From the NCBI RefSeq assembly GCF_024281035.1, contig NZ_JAMXLH010000032.1, positions 186,681 to 250,680 of the forward strand: a stretch of 64,000 bases of DNA. The letters are read 5' to 3'. The notes beneath the pieces were generated by a model. It had not been told where the DNA came from, made no database searches, and saw nothing but the letters and a program-made list of their open reading frames with translations. This DNA comes from Paraburkholderia sp. Lineage in GTDB: Bacteria; Pseudomonadota; Gammaproteobacteria; Burkholderiales; Burkholderiaceae. Positions 19,994-27,744 of this stretch are shown here, piece after piece. Numbering within the stretch: the first letter of the stretch is position 1; each line of letters begins with the position of its first letter. The translations under genes and the position numbers were made by a program.

Positions 19994-20629
19994 ATGGGGC
20001 GGCCGAACAAAGACCACATCTATCTAGAGAAAATCCGCGAGTATTTCGGGATGTACCGGTCGTTGCCGTCCTACGCGGAGCTAGGCAGGATGCTGGGCTT
20101 CAAGACGAAGAACGCGGCGTTCAAGGCGGCTGAACGGCTCACCGCCGCCGGGTTTCTAGAAGCGGGGCCAGGCGGCCGACTGGTTCCAGGCCCCGGATTC
20201 TTCCAGATCCCCTGGGTGAGTGATCGGCTTCCCGCTGGCCCTGTCGAAAGCGGCAGTGTTTCAGATGCGCTGGAGTTTCCAGACATTCAGGAGTTGCTGA
20301 TAGAGCGGCCAGCAGAGACGCTCCTTGTTACAATCCGCGGCGACTCGATGATCGATGCAGGCATTCTCGACGGCGACATCGCGATAGTGCGTAAAAGCAG
20401 CAACGCTACAGCTGGTGATTTTGTGGTTGCGCTGGTCGACGGGGGCTTTACGTTAAAGGAACTGGGTTATCGCCGGGGGCAGCCCGTTCTCGTGCCTCAT
20501 AACAAACGGTACAAGACCATCGCTCCTCAAGCTGAACTGAGCCTGCTGGGCATAGTGACAGGCATCATCCGTCGCTATCAGATGAAAGCCGGCGGCATTC
20601 GAGCGAGTTCGAAAAGGAAAAGACCATGA
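19994..20629 (+). CDS. LexA-like self-cleaving repressor (peptidase S24)
   Basis: A 211-aa repressor with LexA architecture. The N-terminal winged helix (about residues 8-60, LPSYAELGRMLGFKTKNAAF) is followed by an Ala-Gly cleavage site at A81-G82 (RLPAGPVE). The S24 catalytic serine is S118 in RGDSMIDAGILDGD and the lysine is K155 in FTLKELGYR. With site, Ser and Lys all present it should autocleave on RecA activation, which would derepress its targets after DNA damage. The gene overlaps the next by ATGA and so heads a four-gene operon with DUF5131 and two TcmP proteins. Probably an autorepressor of that operon, not the housekeeping LexA. Confidence 0.88.
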   Translation: MGRPNKDHIYLEKIREYFGMYRSLPSYAELGRMLGFKTKNAAFKAAERLTAAGFLEAGPGGRLVPGPGFFQIPWVSDRLPAGPVESGSVSDALEFPDIQELLIERPAETLLVTIRGDSMIDAGILDGDIAIVRKSSNATAGDFVVALVDGGFTLKELGYRRGQPVLVPHNKRYKTIAPQAELSLLGIVTGIIRRYQMKAGGIRASSKRKRP

Positions 20630-21378
20630 CAACCGTCAGCAGCATTGAGTGGACTGAGCAGACCTGGAACCCTACCGTTGGATGCACCAAAATATCTCCG
20701 GGATGCAAGCATTGCTACGCGGAAGGAATGGCTCGTCGTCTAAAGGCAATGGGCACGCCGGGCTATGAGAATGGCTTTTCGCTTACACTGCTACCGACGC
20801 GGCTGGAAGATCCACTCAAGAGAAAGCGGCCGACAACATACTTCGTGAATTCGATGTCGGATCTGTTTCACGACAGAGTGCCTGATGCCTATATCGAACA
20901 GGTATTTGATGTTATCGCGCGCACCCCGCATCACACCTACCAGATCCTGACGAAGCGCGCTCCGCGGATGGCCCGTTACTTCAGGAAGCGCATCGTGCCG
21001 GCCAACGCATGGCTTGGTGTATCAGTCGAAGACCGCAAGTACGGCGTTCCGCGGATCGACCATCTCCGCACAATCGATGCGACGATCAGGTTTCTGTCCG
21101 TCGAACCCCTTCTGCAGGACGTCGGCGACCTTGACCTGTCCGATATTCACTGGGTCATCGTCGGTGGCGAGTCGGGCCCAAAAGCTCGGCCCATGAAAAC
21201 CGAATGGGCATTGTCAATCCAGAGGCAATGCGAAGAGCAGAACGTGGCGTTTTTCTTCAAACAATGGGGCGGCTGGGGGGCGGATGGCAAGAAACGCGCG
21301 AAGGCAGCCAATGGCAGGCTACTCGATGGACGCACCTGGGATGAAATGCCGGCCGTCGTTTCCGAGCGTCTCGCGTAG
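20626..21378 (+). CDS. Three-Cys-motif protein, phage Gp37/Gp68 family (DUF5131)
   Basis: A 250-aa protein beginning SSIEWTEQTWNPTVGC, with C20, C27 and C30 (C-x6-C-x2-CY), the three-cysteine signature of the Gp37/Gp68 family. The cysteine pattern and barrel-like repeats (FVNSMSDLFHD, LTKRAPRMARYF, VSVEDRKY, FLSVEPLL, VIVGGESGPKARPM) recall radical-SAM enzymes, though the spacing is not CxxxCxxC. The biochemical activity is unknown. It is translationally coupled to the LexA-like repressor and followed by two TcmP genes; family knowledge is that DUF5131 and TcmP occur as neighbours. Likely a DNA-damage or phage-response function, inferred. Confidence 0.88.
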   Translation: MTTVSSIEWTEQTWNPTVGCTKISPGCKHCYAEGMARRLKAMGTPGYENGFSLTLLPTRLEDPLKRKRPTTYFVNSMSDLFHDRVPDAYIEQVFDVIARTPHHTYQILTKRAPRMARYFRKRIVPANAWLGVSVEDRKYGVPRIDHLRTIDATIRFLSVEPLLQDVGDLDLSDIHWVIVGGESGPKARPMKTEWALSIQRQCEEQNVAFFFKQWGGWGADGKKRAKAANGRLLDGRTWDEMPAVVSERLA

Positions 21379-21490
21379 CGTGCTCCGTTGTTTTCAGGGT
21401 AGGGCTTGATTTTACTGAGGCTTTTAGGGCAAATTGTTTGCCTGATAAGAAAATACGCCGCGATACGAGGCCGGTCGCGGACGACCTCAC

Positions 21491-22759
21491 ATGATTTCAA
21501 ATCACTATGACTGGGTTCCCGGGGGGCCGCCGCCGTTAATCAAACGGCATAGCGAGGTCAAACACTCGCTGTTGCGGTCTTATCTGGTCGACTATTTCCT
21601 GACGCTCGTTTCCTCGCCGGCACAAGATCGGATCAAATTGACAATCGTCGACGGATTCTGCGGGGGCGGGTGTTACGTCAATGGTGCCGGGGAACGCGTG
21701 CCTGGCTCACCCCTTGTGATCCTAAACGCTATGCGCGAGGCACAGGCCAAGGTGATGGATCTCCAGCAACGTCGCAAGGAAATTCACTTTGACGTTGAAC
21801 TGGTCTGCATCGATGAGTCAGCCGACGCAATCGCTTACCTGAGGGGGGAACTCGACGCGCAGGGCTATGGTCATGCTCTTCACTCCGGCTCGGTAAAGCT
21901 GCATTGTGGTACCTTCGCCAAACTGGCGCCCCAAATTGTCCAGAGGGCGACTGAGCGCTCGCCAAGAAGCGGGCGCGCCATTTTCGTACTCGACCAGTAC
22001 GGATACAAGGCCGTGCCGCAGAGTGCCCTGGCGCTGATTTTCCGCACACTGCCGAGCGCCGAAGTCATCCTGACGTTTAACGTCGACGCGCTCATTAACT
22101 ACCTGTCGCCCGGGACGCTCAGTGCCTTCGAACGCAGGACCGGCTTTACAGGTGCCGTCACCGCTGCCGATCTAGACCGCGGTACGCGAGGTCCAGGATG
22201 GCGTCATCACATCCAGTCCAGTCTCTATTCAACTATCACCGGCAGTTCCGGTGCGGATTTCTTTACGCCGTTCTTTATCCGACCCGAGCGGGGACACGGC
22301 GATTTCTGGCTGTTGCATCTATCCAAGCATTGGAAAGCCCGCGATGTCATGGCGCAGGCTCATTGGCAGCACCACAATCACTTTGGGCACTACGGACCGC
22401 CCGGGCTCGATATGTTGCGCACTGGCTATGCCGCCGTCATTAATCGCGAGAGCAGCCCACAGGCAACGTTCCAGTTCGATGATGTCGCCCGGGCAGCGAG
22501 TACGGACGCCATGCTTGCACAAATCCCCAGAAAGTTGGCGGCGCGGCCCAACGGCATCCCTTTCGGAGAGTTTTTCCTTTCGCACATTAACTCAACGCCC
22601 GCGACCATGAAAATGGTAGAAGCATCGGTGCTCGAACTGGTGCGCGCAAAAGAGATACAGGTGGTCGACACCGTCGGCGCTATCCGCAGTGTGCGAACCA
22701 GCCTGAGGCCCAATCACATCATCCGGTTGCCGTCGCAAAAGTCGTTTGCCTTCATTTGA
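21491..22759 (+). CDS. Three-Cys-motif partner protein TcmP, first copy
   Basis: A 422-aa protein of the TcmP type. The N-terminal signature VKHSLLRSYLVDYF (about residues 23-36) precedes a Rossmann-like LTIVDGFCGGGCY (about 50-62), resembling a methyltransferase nucleotide-binding loop. Later hydrophobic strands include AIFVLDQYGY and VILTFNVDALINYL. The C-terminal part may be a winged helix. Family members sit beside DUF5131 proteins and have no established activity. It lies 112 bp after DUF5131. It differs strongly from the second copy, so the two are an ancient pair rather than a tandem duplicate. Confidence 0.8.
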   Translation: MISNHYDWVPGGPPPLIKRHSEVKHSLLRSYLVDYFLTLVSSPAQDRIKLTIVDGFCGGGCYVNGAGERVPGSPLVILNAMREAQAKVMDLQQRRKEIHFDVELVCIDESADAIAYLRGELDAQGYGHALHSGSVKLHCGTFAKLAPQIVQRATERSPRSGRAIFVLDQYGYKAVPQSALALIFRTLPSAEVILTFNVDALINYLSPGTLSAFERRTGFTGAVTAADLDRGTRGPGWRHHIQSSLYSTITGSSGADFFTPFFIRPERGHGDFWLLHLSKHWKARDVMAQAHWQHHNHFGHYGPPGLDMLRTGYAAVINRESSPQATFQFDDVARAASTDAMLAQIPRKLAARPNGIPFGEFFLSHINSTPATMKMVEASVLELVRAKEIQVVDTVGAIRSVRTSLRPNHIIRLPSQKSFAFI

Positions 22760-22813
22760 TTCACGATCACGAGGCCCGACGCAAATCGCATCTCATAGGC
22801 ACGAGGAAGCACT

Positions 22814-24004
22814 ATGGAAAACTCGATTATTCCGACTTCCTATCTGGGCAGGGAGCAGGCGCTCGTCAAACATCATCTTCTCAGGGAATACCTCGAAAAG
22901 CTTATGCTCATCATGGGCATGGGCTCTCGCCAGAAGGAGCTGATGGAACTATGTTACGTCGATTGCTTTGCCGGACCTTGGGGCGACGATAGTGAGGCGA
23001 TGGAATCTACCTCGATCGCGATCTCGCTGAACACGCTTGAGGCTTGCCGCAAGAAGCTGGAACAGTTGAACATGCCGGTCCGTGTGCGGGCGCTTTACAT
23101 CGAGGAAAGTCCTCGCGCCTTCGCCAGGCTGCAAAAGTTTCTGGCGACAAGTACGCCGGGTGGCATCGAGTCCTCGTGCCTCCAAGGCGACTTTGTGGTG
23201 CTTAGGGCGCAGATTCTCAAGTGGCTCGGGCCGCGCGCATTCGGATTTTTTTTCATTGATCCCAAGGGCTGGAGCGAAGTTAGCGTTCCCATCCTGCGTC
23301 CTCTGCTCGAGCGTCCGCGCTCGGAGTTCCTTATCAATCTTATGTACGACTTCGTGAATCGCACGATGTCGATGGCTGGCTGGAAGGAAGAGATGGCTGA
23401 TCTCATTGGGGAGCAGCTCGACCTGACGGGTATGGACCCCACTGAGCGGGAGCAGCGCATTGTCCGTGCTTATCGTCAGAACCTGAAGGCGTGTGCTCCG
23501 TGTTCCAACCGTGCCTATCCGCCGCGCGCGGCCCATGTCCGCGTCATGGACCCTGAGAAAGACCGTACCAAGTATCAACTCATCTATCTGACGTCGCATG
23601 CGAAGGGGATTGTCGAGTTCAAGCGCATCTCGGAACAGGTCGACAAGGTCCAGCATCAGGTGCGCGCGGAGAAACGCGAGGTGCGGAAACTGAACCTGTC
23701 AGGGACCGGAGATCTCTTTGGCGCCGAGGGATATTTCGACCCGTCTGCGGGCCATGCCGGCGCGCTGGACGTGGTCAGATTCTGGCGGACGCACCTGAAC
23801 GCGGGGCCCCAGACGATCAATATGTCGGATTTTGCGGATATTTTGGAGGAGACGGACTGGTTCGAATCCGACCTTCAGGCATCGCTTGCGCGTCTGATCA
23901 AGGATGGCAAAGTCGCAAACCTTTCGGCGGACGTGAAACGGCGAACAAAGCGGCCGCTTCACTTCGAAGAGAAGGGCGGCGAGACCTTGAAATGGATTGA
24001 ATGA
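22814..24004 (+). CDS. Three-Cys-motif partner protein TcmP, second copy
   Basis: A 396-aa TcmP protein with the textbook N terminus: VKHHLLREYLEKLMLIMG (about residues 17-34) and LCYVDCFAGPWGD (about 45-57). FGFFFIDPKGW follows at about residue 140, in the position of a methyltransferase catalytic or acceptor motif. A C-terminal segment (FADILEETDWFESDLQASLA) looks like a winged-helix module. It starts 54 bp after the first TcmP gene with GAGGAAG upstream. It is the last gene of the lexA-like/DUF5131/tcmP/tcmP operon; a GC-rich hairpin follows about 120 bp later. Confidence 0.88.
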   Translation: MENSIIPTSYLGREQALVKHHLLREYLEKLMLIMGMGSRQKELMELCYVDCFAGPWGDDSEAMESTSIAISLNTLEACRKKLEQLNMPVRVRALYIEESPRAFARLQKFLATSTPGGIESSCLQGDFVVLRAQILKWLGPRAFGFFFIDPKGWSEVSVPILRPLLERPRSEFLINLMYDFVNRTMSMAGWKEEMADLIGEQLDLTGMDPTEREQRIVRAYRQNLKACAPCSNRAYPPRAAHVRVMDPEKDRTKYQLIYLTSHAKGIVEFKRISEQVDKVQHQVRAEKREVRKLNLSGTGDLFGAEGYFDPSAGHAGALDVVRFWRTHLNAGPQTINMSDFADILEETDWFESDLQASLARLIKDGKVANLSADVKRRTKRPLHFEEKGGETLKWIE

Positions 24005-24124
24005 GGCTCCTCGTTCGCCATGAAAGCGCGCCGTCAACACTTTGCTGGACACGACGAGAGTGATCCGCGCCAGGCCGCACGCGACTTCCGGTGCGTCGAG
24101 AGCATTCGACGTCTGAAACCGGAA

Positions 24125-24144
24125 ATTTCGCGCTTGCGCGAAAT
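24125..24144. terminator. Perfect hairpin downstream of the TcmP operon
   Basis: ATTTCGCGC (24125-24133), loop TT, GCGCGAAAT (24136-24144): a perfect 9-bp stem. No T tract follows, so it may be a terminator of moderate strength or an mRNA-end structure. Confidence 0.45.
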
Positions 24145-24162
24145 CGCCTTTCGGATAACGAT

Positions 24163-24318
24163 CTAGCTCAAACGAGCCCTGACGGCTTGCGACGTGAGTT
24201 CGTTGCCAGCGAGCATCTGGCCGATTTTCGCGTTGTTGTTAAAAAGCGGACCGTCGAACGACATCGCTGACAACGTAGCCTTCAATCGAACTGCGATCGG
24301 CAGTACGTCCGCCTCCGC
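24163..24318 (-). other. Possible C-terminal fragment of a lost gene
   Basis: A minus-strand frame of about 51 codons without a start, ending in TAG at 24163, reads like real protein (LPIAVRLKATLSAMSF, GQMLAGNELTSQAVRARLS). It is cut upstream by an in-frame TAG at 24319. It may be the tail of a gene deleted during island assembly. The rest of the 24005-24545 gap holds the AAA gene promoter region and nothing else I recognise. Confidence 0.25.
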
Positions 24319-24545
24319 CTAGTTGACTTCGGGTCCGTTCATCTGAAGAACTGCTGGTACCCCTTGTCGTCGTCGCGACTGCGAAGGGGGCGTCGCGGCG
24401 CGAAGTCCGCGTCGCACCATAATGGTGCATGACGCCCGGTTTCCCTGCCGCGCGTCACGTGGAGCTCGGCGCGGGTGTCCGCATGCCCGCGGCGGACAGG
24501 TACAATTCTGTGCTGGAGAGGCAACGCAGTCGCGAGAGACCAGTG

Positions 24546-27062
24546 ATGACAGACCTGCAAGACTATCTGACTAACCAGTACCCATCGGACACCCGTGATA
24601 TTGACGAAGTCGAGCAGATGCTCGTCAGCGTCACCGAAGTCTACCGACTGGAGTTCGATCCGTCGGCAGCATGGCCCTATGAAATCCGGGCGAGCAAGGG
24701 CGTCAGCCCCCGTGCGGGCGCAAGGACGCAGAAGGCTCCGTCCCAAAGCACGACAGCAATGATCCTCGACGCGCTGCTGCGGTTCGGGGGACATTTCGAC
24801 ACTGTCGACACGAGCCCCGGCGGGATCAAGCGGAACGTGTTCGCCATTGCAAGCGGGAACGAAGGGTCCACGGCCCAGAACGGAACGCAGAACAATTCGC
24901 TGCCGGCTGTAGTCAAGGGGGCGGGCGCCATTCTGTCCAGCGTTGTTCGGCCATCCGGGACGGCCAGCACGTTTTCCACGACGTACGGCAAAAACGATAT
25001 CTTCACGCTGGCCTGGGTGGCCGAAGTGGCGAGCGCCGACTGGAAGGGCATCTATCGGGACGACAAGGCGGCGACCGCACCGGCGGAGTGGGAAACGATC
25101 GCCAAACAGGTCGCGTTGACCGTTCTGAGCAAGGCGCGCAGCTGGCTGTGCAATCCTAATAAGTTCACGGAACTGCTGGACCCCGGTAACGAGAGTGACA
25201 CGGCCGAGTCGCAAGCCAAGGTCCAGCCGCACGCATTCACCGTGCTCCGGCTGGTGCAGGCCTTGCAGCGCCTCTCCGCTCACTTGCCGGCCAGTCAGGT
25301 GCAGGACTGCTTCACGGCGTGCTATCAGTACTTCGAGCGGTTGTTGCATGAACAGCTGTCATTCAGCTCGATTCCAGACAGCCGTTTTGACCCCGCTGAA
25401 CTAATGTTCTGCCTGGAAGGCATGCTGATCTGCCAGGAGAACACGGTGGATCGCACGGTCTTCGACCGCGTGATCTCGGTGCTGTCTGAAGTGCAGAAAC
25501 AGAGCCCTTACTGGCGGCCGGTCAAGCCCTTTCTCACTACGCAGAAGGGCTATGCACTGTTTCCGGTGAGCGTCGAGATCGCCAACTCCCTGATGCGGGC
25601 GTGTGCGCTGCTTGATGGTGATTCGTTGCAGGACACGTACGGTTCGCGCTGTGTCGGGCTGCTGCGTCGTTACTGGCAATGGTTGCGGGCGCGCGCGCTC
25701 CGTTTGCAACGTGAAGGCGGCGTGCGGATTGGCTGGCATTCCGAACATGTCAACGACCCGGAGGTCATTCACCTCTGGGAAACGAGCCAGGTGATGGAAT
25801 TCCTGCTGTCGTTCAGAAACGCGCTCCACCGACATGTCGCCCGCACCACGCTGGTCCTTTCCCGGTTCACCGAAAAGACGCCGAAGGTGAGTTCATGGGA
25901 AGCAGTGACGGCGAGCCACGAAGCGGTGAACCCGGACAATGGCGTCGGCAAGGAACAGCGACTCTCGATCTATCGTCGCATCAGAAAAGACTTTATCGGT
26001 CCGCGGACGGGCGAGGGGGGCGATCCGAACTTCTCGATGCTGCTGTACGGGCCGCCGGGTACGGGCAAAACCACTGTCGCCAGTGGGCTGGCCGCCGTGC
26101 TGAACCTGCGGTTCATTACCATCACGGTCAGCGACTTCCTGGCCGAGGGAGGAGCGCAGCTCGAAGCACGAGCCAAGGATATCTTTACGGTGCTGATGGC
26201 GCAGCCGGACTGCGTCGTGCTGTTTGACGAGATTGACCACTTCCTGCTGGACCGGGACTCGGAGCGGTATGGCAAGCAGGACACCGTGTTCCAGTTCATG
26301 ACGCCAGGCATGTTGACCAAGCTGAACGACCTGCGTCGCAGACAGCGGTGTCTCTTCGTTGTGGCGACCAACTATGAAGACCGCATCGATGCGGCGATCA
26401 AGCGGACCGGCCGCATTGACCGCAGCTATCTCGTCCTGCCCCCGGATGCAGACAAGCGGAAATACTTCATCCAGCAGTGGATCGGCGAAGAGCCGATGAA
26501 TCCTGCGAAGGAGAAGTATGAGAAACGTCTCTTTGGCGACGTTCGCATTCTGGACGAACAATGGATCACGCTGAAAAGGGAGTCGCTGTTTCTCGGATTT
26601 AGCGACATTGAAGGGGCAGTCAAGGAAATGAGGGGCAGCGACGCGCCTACCGTCGAATTGCTCGCGAAAGCGCTGGAGGCCCGGGCGCGTACGACTTCGC
26701 TCGAGGCTTACCAGAGCCGTTTCGCCACTAAAGAGGACGATCCTCTTCCTGTACGTGAAACGCCGATCCGGGAGTTTCTCTGCCTGCTGGCGCTGTACTG
26801 TGAAGCCCATCTGGGCAGGGCGCTTCCGCCTGGGAAGCTCGCGGCGAATGAAACGTTCGACCTTCCAAAAGACACGATGTCCCAGTCGGCGATCGCCGTT
26901 GTCGGCAAGTGCTATCGGGTGATCGCCGTTGAGATTGAAGGCAAGGAGGGCGCGGTGGGTGTGGTGGCCAAGTACGCTCCGGAGCTCAATGAGCGTGCTA
27001 CACAGGCAGTCGCGGGCGTGCTCCTGCGATGCAAGCCACCGAAGCCACAGCCACAGGAATAG
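24546..27062 (+). CDS. Large AAA+ ATPase of a candidate defence operon
   Basis: An 838-aa protein from the ATG at 24546. About 470 N-terminal residues, mostly helical in pattern, match nothing I know. They precede a classical AAA+ module: Walker A GPPGTGKT (about 502-509), Walker B VVLFDEIDHF (about 557-566), sensor-1 VATN and arginine finger in TGRIDRS (about 622). About 200 C-terminal residues end PPKPQPQE. The AAA module resembles the substrate-remodelling FtsH/Vps4/Bcs1 type rather than helicases. It starts a three-gene operon with a DUF4406-like and an ATP-grasp-like protein. Placement beside SIR2-HerA suggests anti-phage defence. Confidence 0.82.
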   Translation: MTDLQDYLTNQYPSDTRDIDEVEQMLVSVTEVYRLEFDPSAAWPYEIRASKGVSPRAGARTQKAPSQSTTAMILDALLRFGGHFDTVDTSPGGIKRNVFAIASGNEGSTAQNGTQNNSLPAVVKGAGAILSSVVRPSGTASTFSTTYGKNDIFTLAWVAEVASADWKGIYRDDKAATAPAEWETIAKQVALTVLSKARSWLCNPNKFTELLDPGNESDTAESQAKVQPHAFTVLRLVQALQRLSAHLPASQVQDCFTACYQYFERLLHEQLSFSSIPDSRFDPAELMFCLEGMLICQENTVDRTVFDRVISVLSEVQKQSPYWRPVKPFLTTQKGYALFPVSVEIANSLMRACALLDGDSLQDTYGSRCVGLLRRYWQWLRARALRLQREGGVRIGWHSEHVNDPEVIHLWETSQVMEFLLSFRNALHRHVARTTLVLSRFTEKTPKVSSWEAVTASHEAVNPDNGVGKEQRLSIYRRIRKDFIGPRTGEGGDPNFSMLLYGPPGTGKTTVASGLAAVLNLRFITITVSDFLAEGGAQLEARAKDIFTVLMAQPDCVVLFDEIDHFLLDRDSERYGKQDTVFQFMTPGMLTKLNDLRRRQRCLFVVATNYEDRIDAAIKRTGRIDRSYLVLPPDADKRKYFIQQWIGEEPMNPAKEKYEKRLFGDVRILDEQWITLKRESLFLGFSDIEGAVKEMRGSDAPTVELLAKALEARARTTSLEAYQSRFATKEDDPLPVRETPIREFLCLLALYCEAHLGRALPPGKLAANETFDLPKDTMSQSAIAVVGKCYRVIAVEIEGKEGAVGVVAKYAPELNERATQAVAGVLLRCKPPKPQPQE

Positions 27063-27140
27063 ACCGAGGATGTGTCGTGAAACGCGCACGTGGCCGACAC
27101 ATCTGACAGGGACATCACAACGAATCAGGGTTGGGCCCGC

Positions 27141-27725
27141 ATGGAAAACAGCTGCCAATCCGTGGCATTGAACGATGAGCAGCTACTTCAGGCGATTGCC
27201 TGTGTAGTTGATGGCAAAACCGCGACCTACGTGAGCGGTCCGATAACGACAGGCCAGCACTTCATCAACTGGTACCTTCGTACGGGCTCTCACCTTGTGC
27301 ATGGAAGCGAGGACTATCTTGACGCCTTGCGTCGGGACGTAGTCAGCGCGAACCAGGCGATGATTGCGGAGGTTACGCGACAGACGCGACGCACAGGTCG
27401 CCTCGTCATTGAACCCGCCACACTCGAGGTGAACGGTTGGGGCCAGACAAACTACGTGTCCTTCTGGTTAAAGGTGATCGACACCTTTGCGTCGGACATG
27501 GTGATGGTTCCGCAGTGGCAATATAGCCTCGGCTGTTGTGCGGAATTTCGCCATGCAATCGACGGTGGATTGACAGTGAAAGACCACCGGGGCGAGCACA
27601 TCGACCGCGCGACAGGCATGAACATGCTCCTCGATGCGGCAAACGATATTGAGGCGCGTGGCCACGATTTTCAGTTCCTTATAAAACTCGCTGCCAAGCT
27701 CCGGCGATTCGCTGATCAACATTAA
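27141..27725 (+). CDS. Nucleoside 2-deoxyribosyltransferase-like (DUF4406-like) protein
   Basis: A 194-aa protein from the Met at 27141. It has ATYVSGPITTGQHF near residues 28-41, the phosphate/nucleoside-site start of the deoxyribosyltransferase-like fold. MVMVPQWQYSLGCCAEFRHA (about 130-149) follows, corresponding to the conserved WxSxGxxxE segment with a Glu positioned as catalytic nucleophile. Members cleave N-glycosidic bonds of nucleosides or nucleotides; some resemble NAD- or nucleotide-degrading defence effectors. It sits 78 bp after the AAA gene and 19 bp before the ATP-grasp gene. The assignment rests on these two motifs. Confidence 0.68.
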   Translation: MENSCQSVALNDEQLLQAIACVVDGKTATYVSGPITTGQHFINWYLRTGSHLVHGSEDYLDALRRDVVSANQAMIAEVTRQTRRTGRLVIEPATLEVNGWGQTNYVSFWLKVIDTFASDMVMVPQWQYSLGCCAEFRHAIDGGLTVKDHRGEHIDRATGMNMLLDAANDIEARGHDFQFLIKLAAKLRRFADQH

Positions 27726-27744
27726 TGAAGCAGGTCCGATCAAA

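Noticed and set aside
24339..25349. 336-codon minus-strand ORF
   Set aside because: Antisense to the AAA gene; Arg/His/Gln-rich composition typical of shadow frames in high-GC DNA; no motif.
25893..27158. 421-codon minus-strand ORF
   Set aside because: Wholly antisense to the AAA+ domain coding region, which has unmistakable Walker and sensor motifs.
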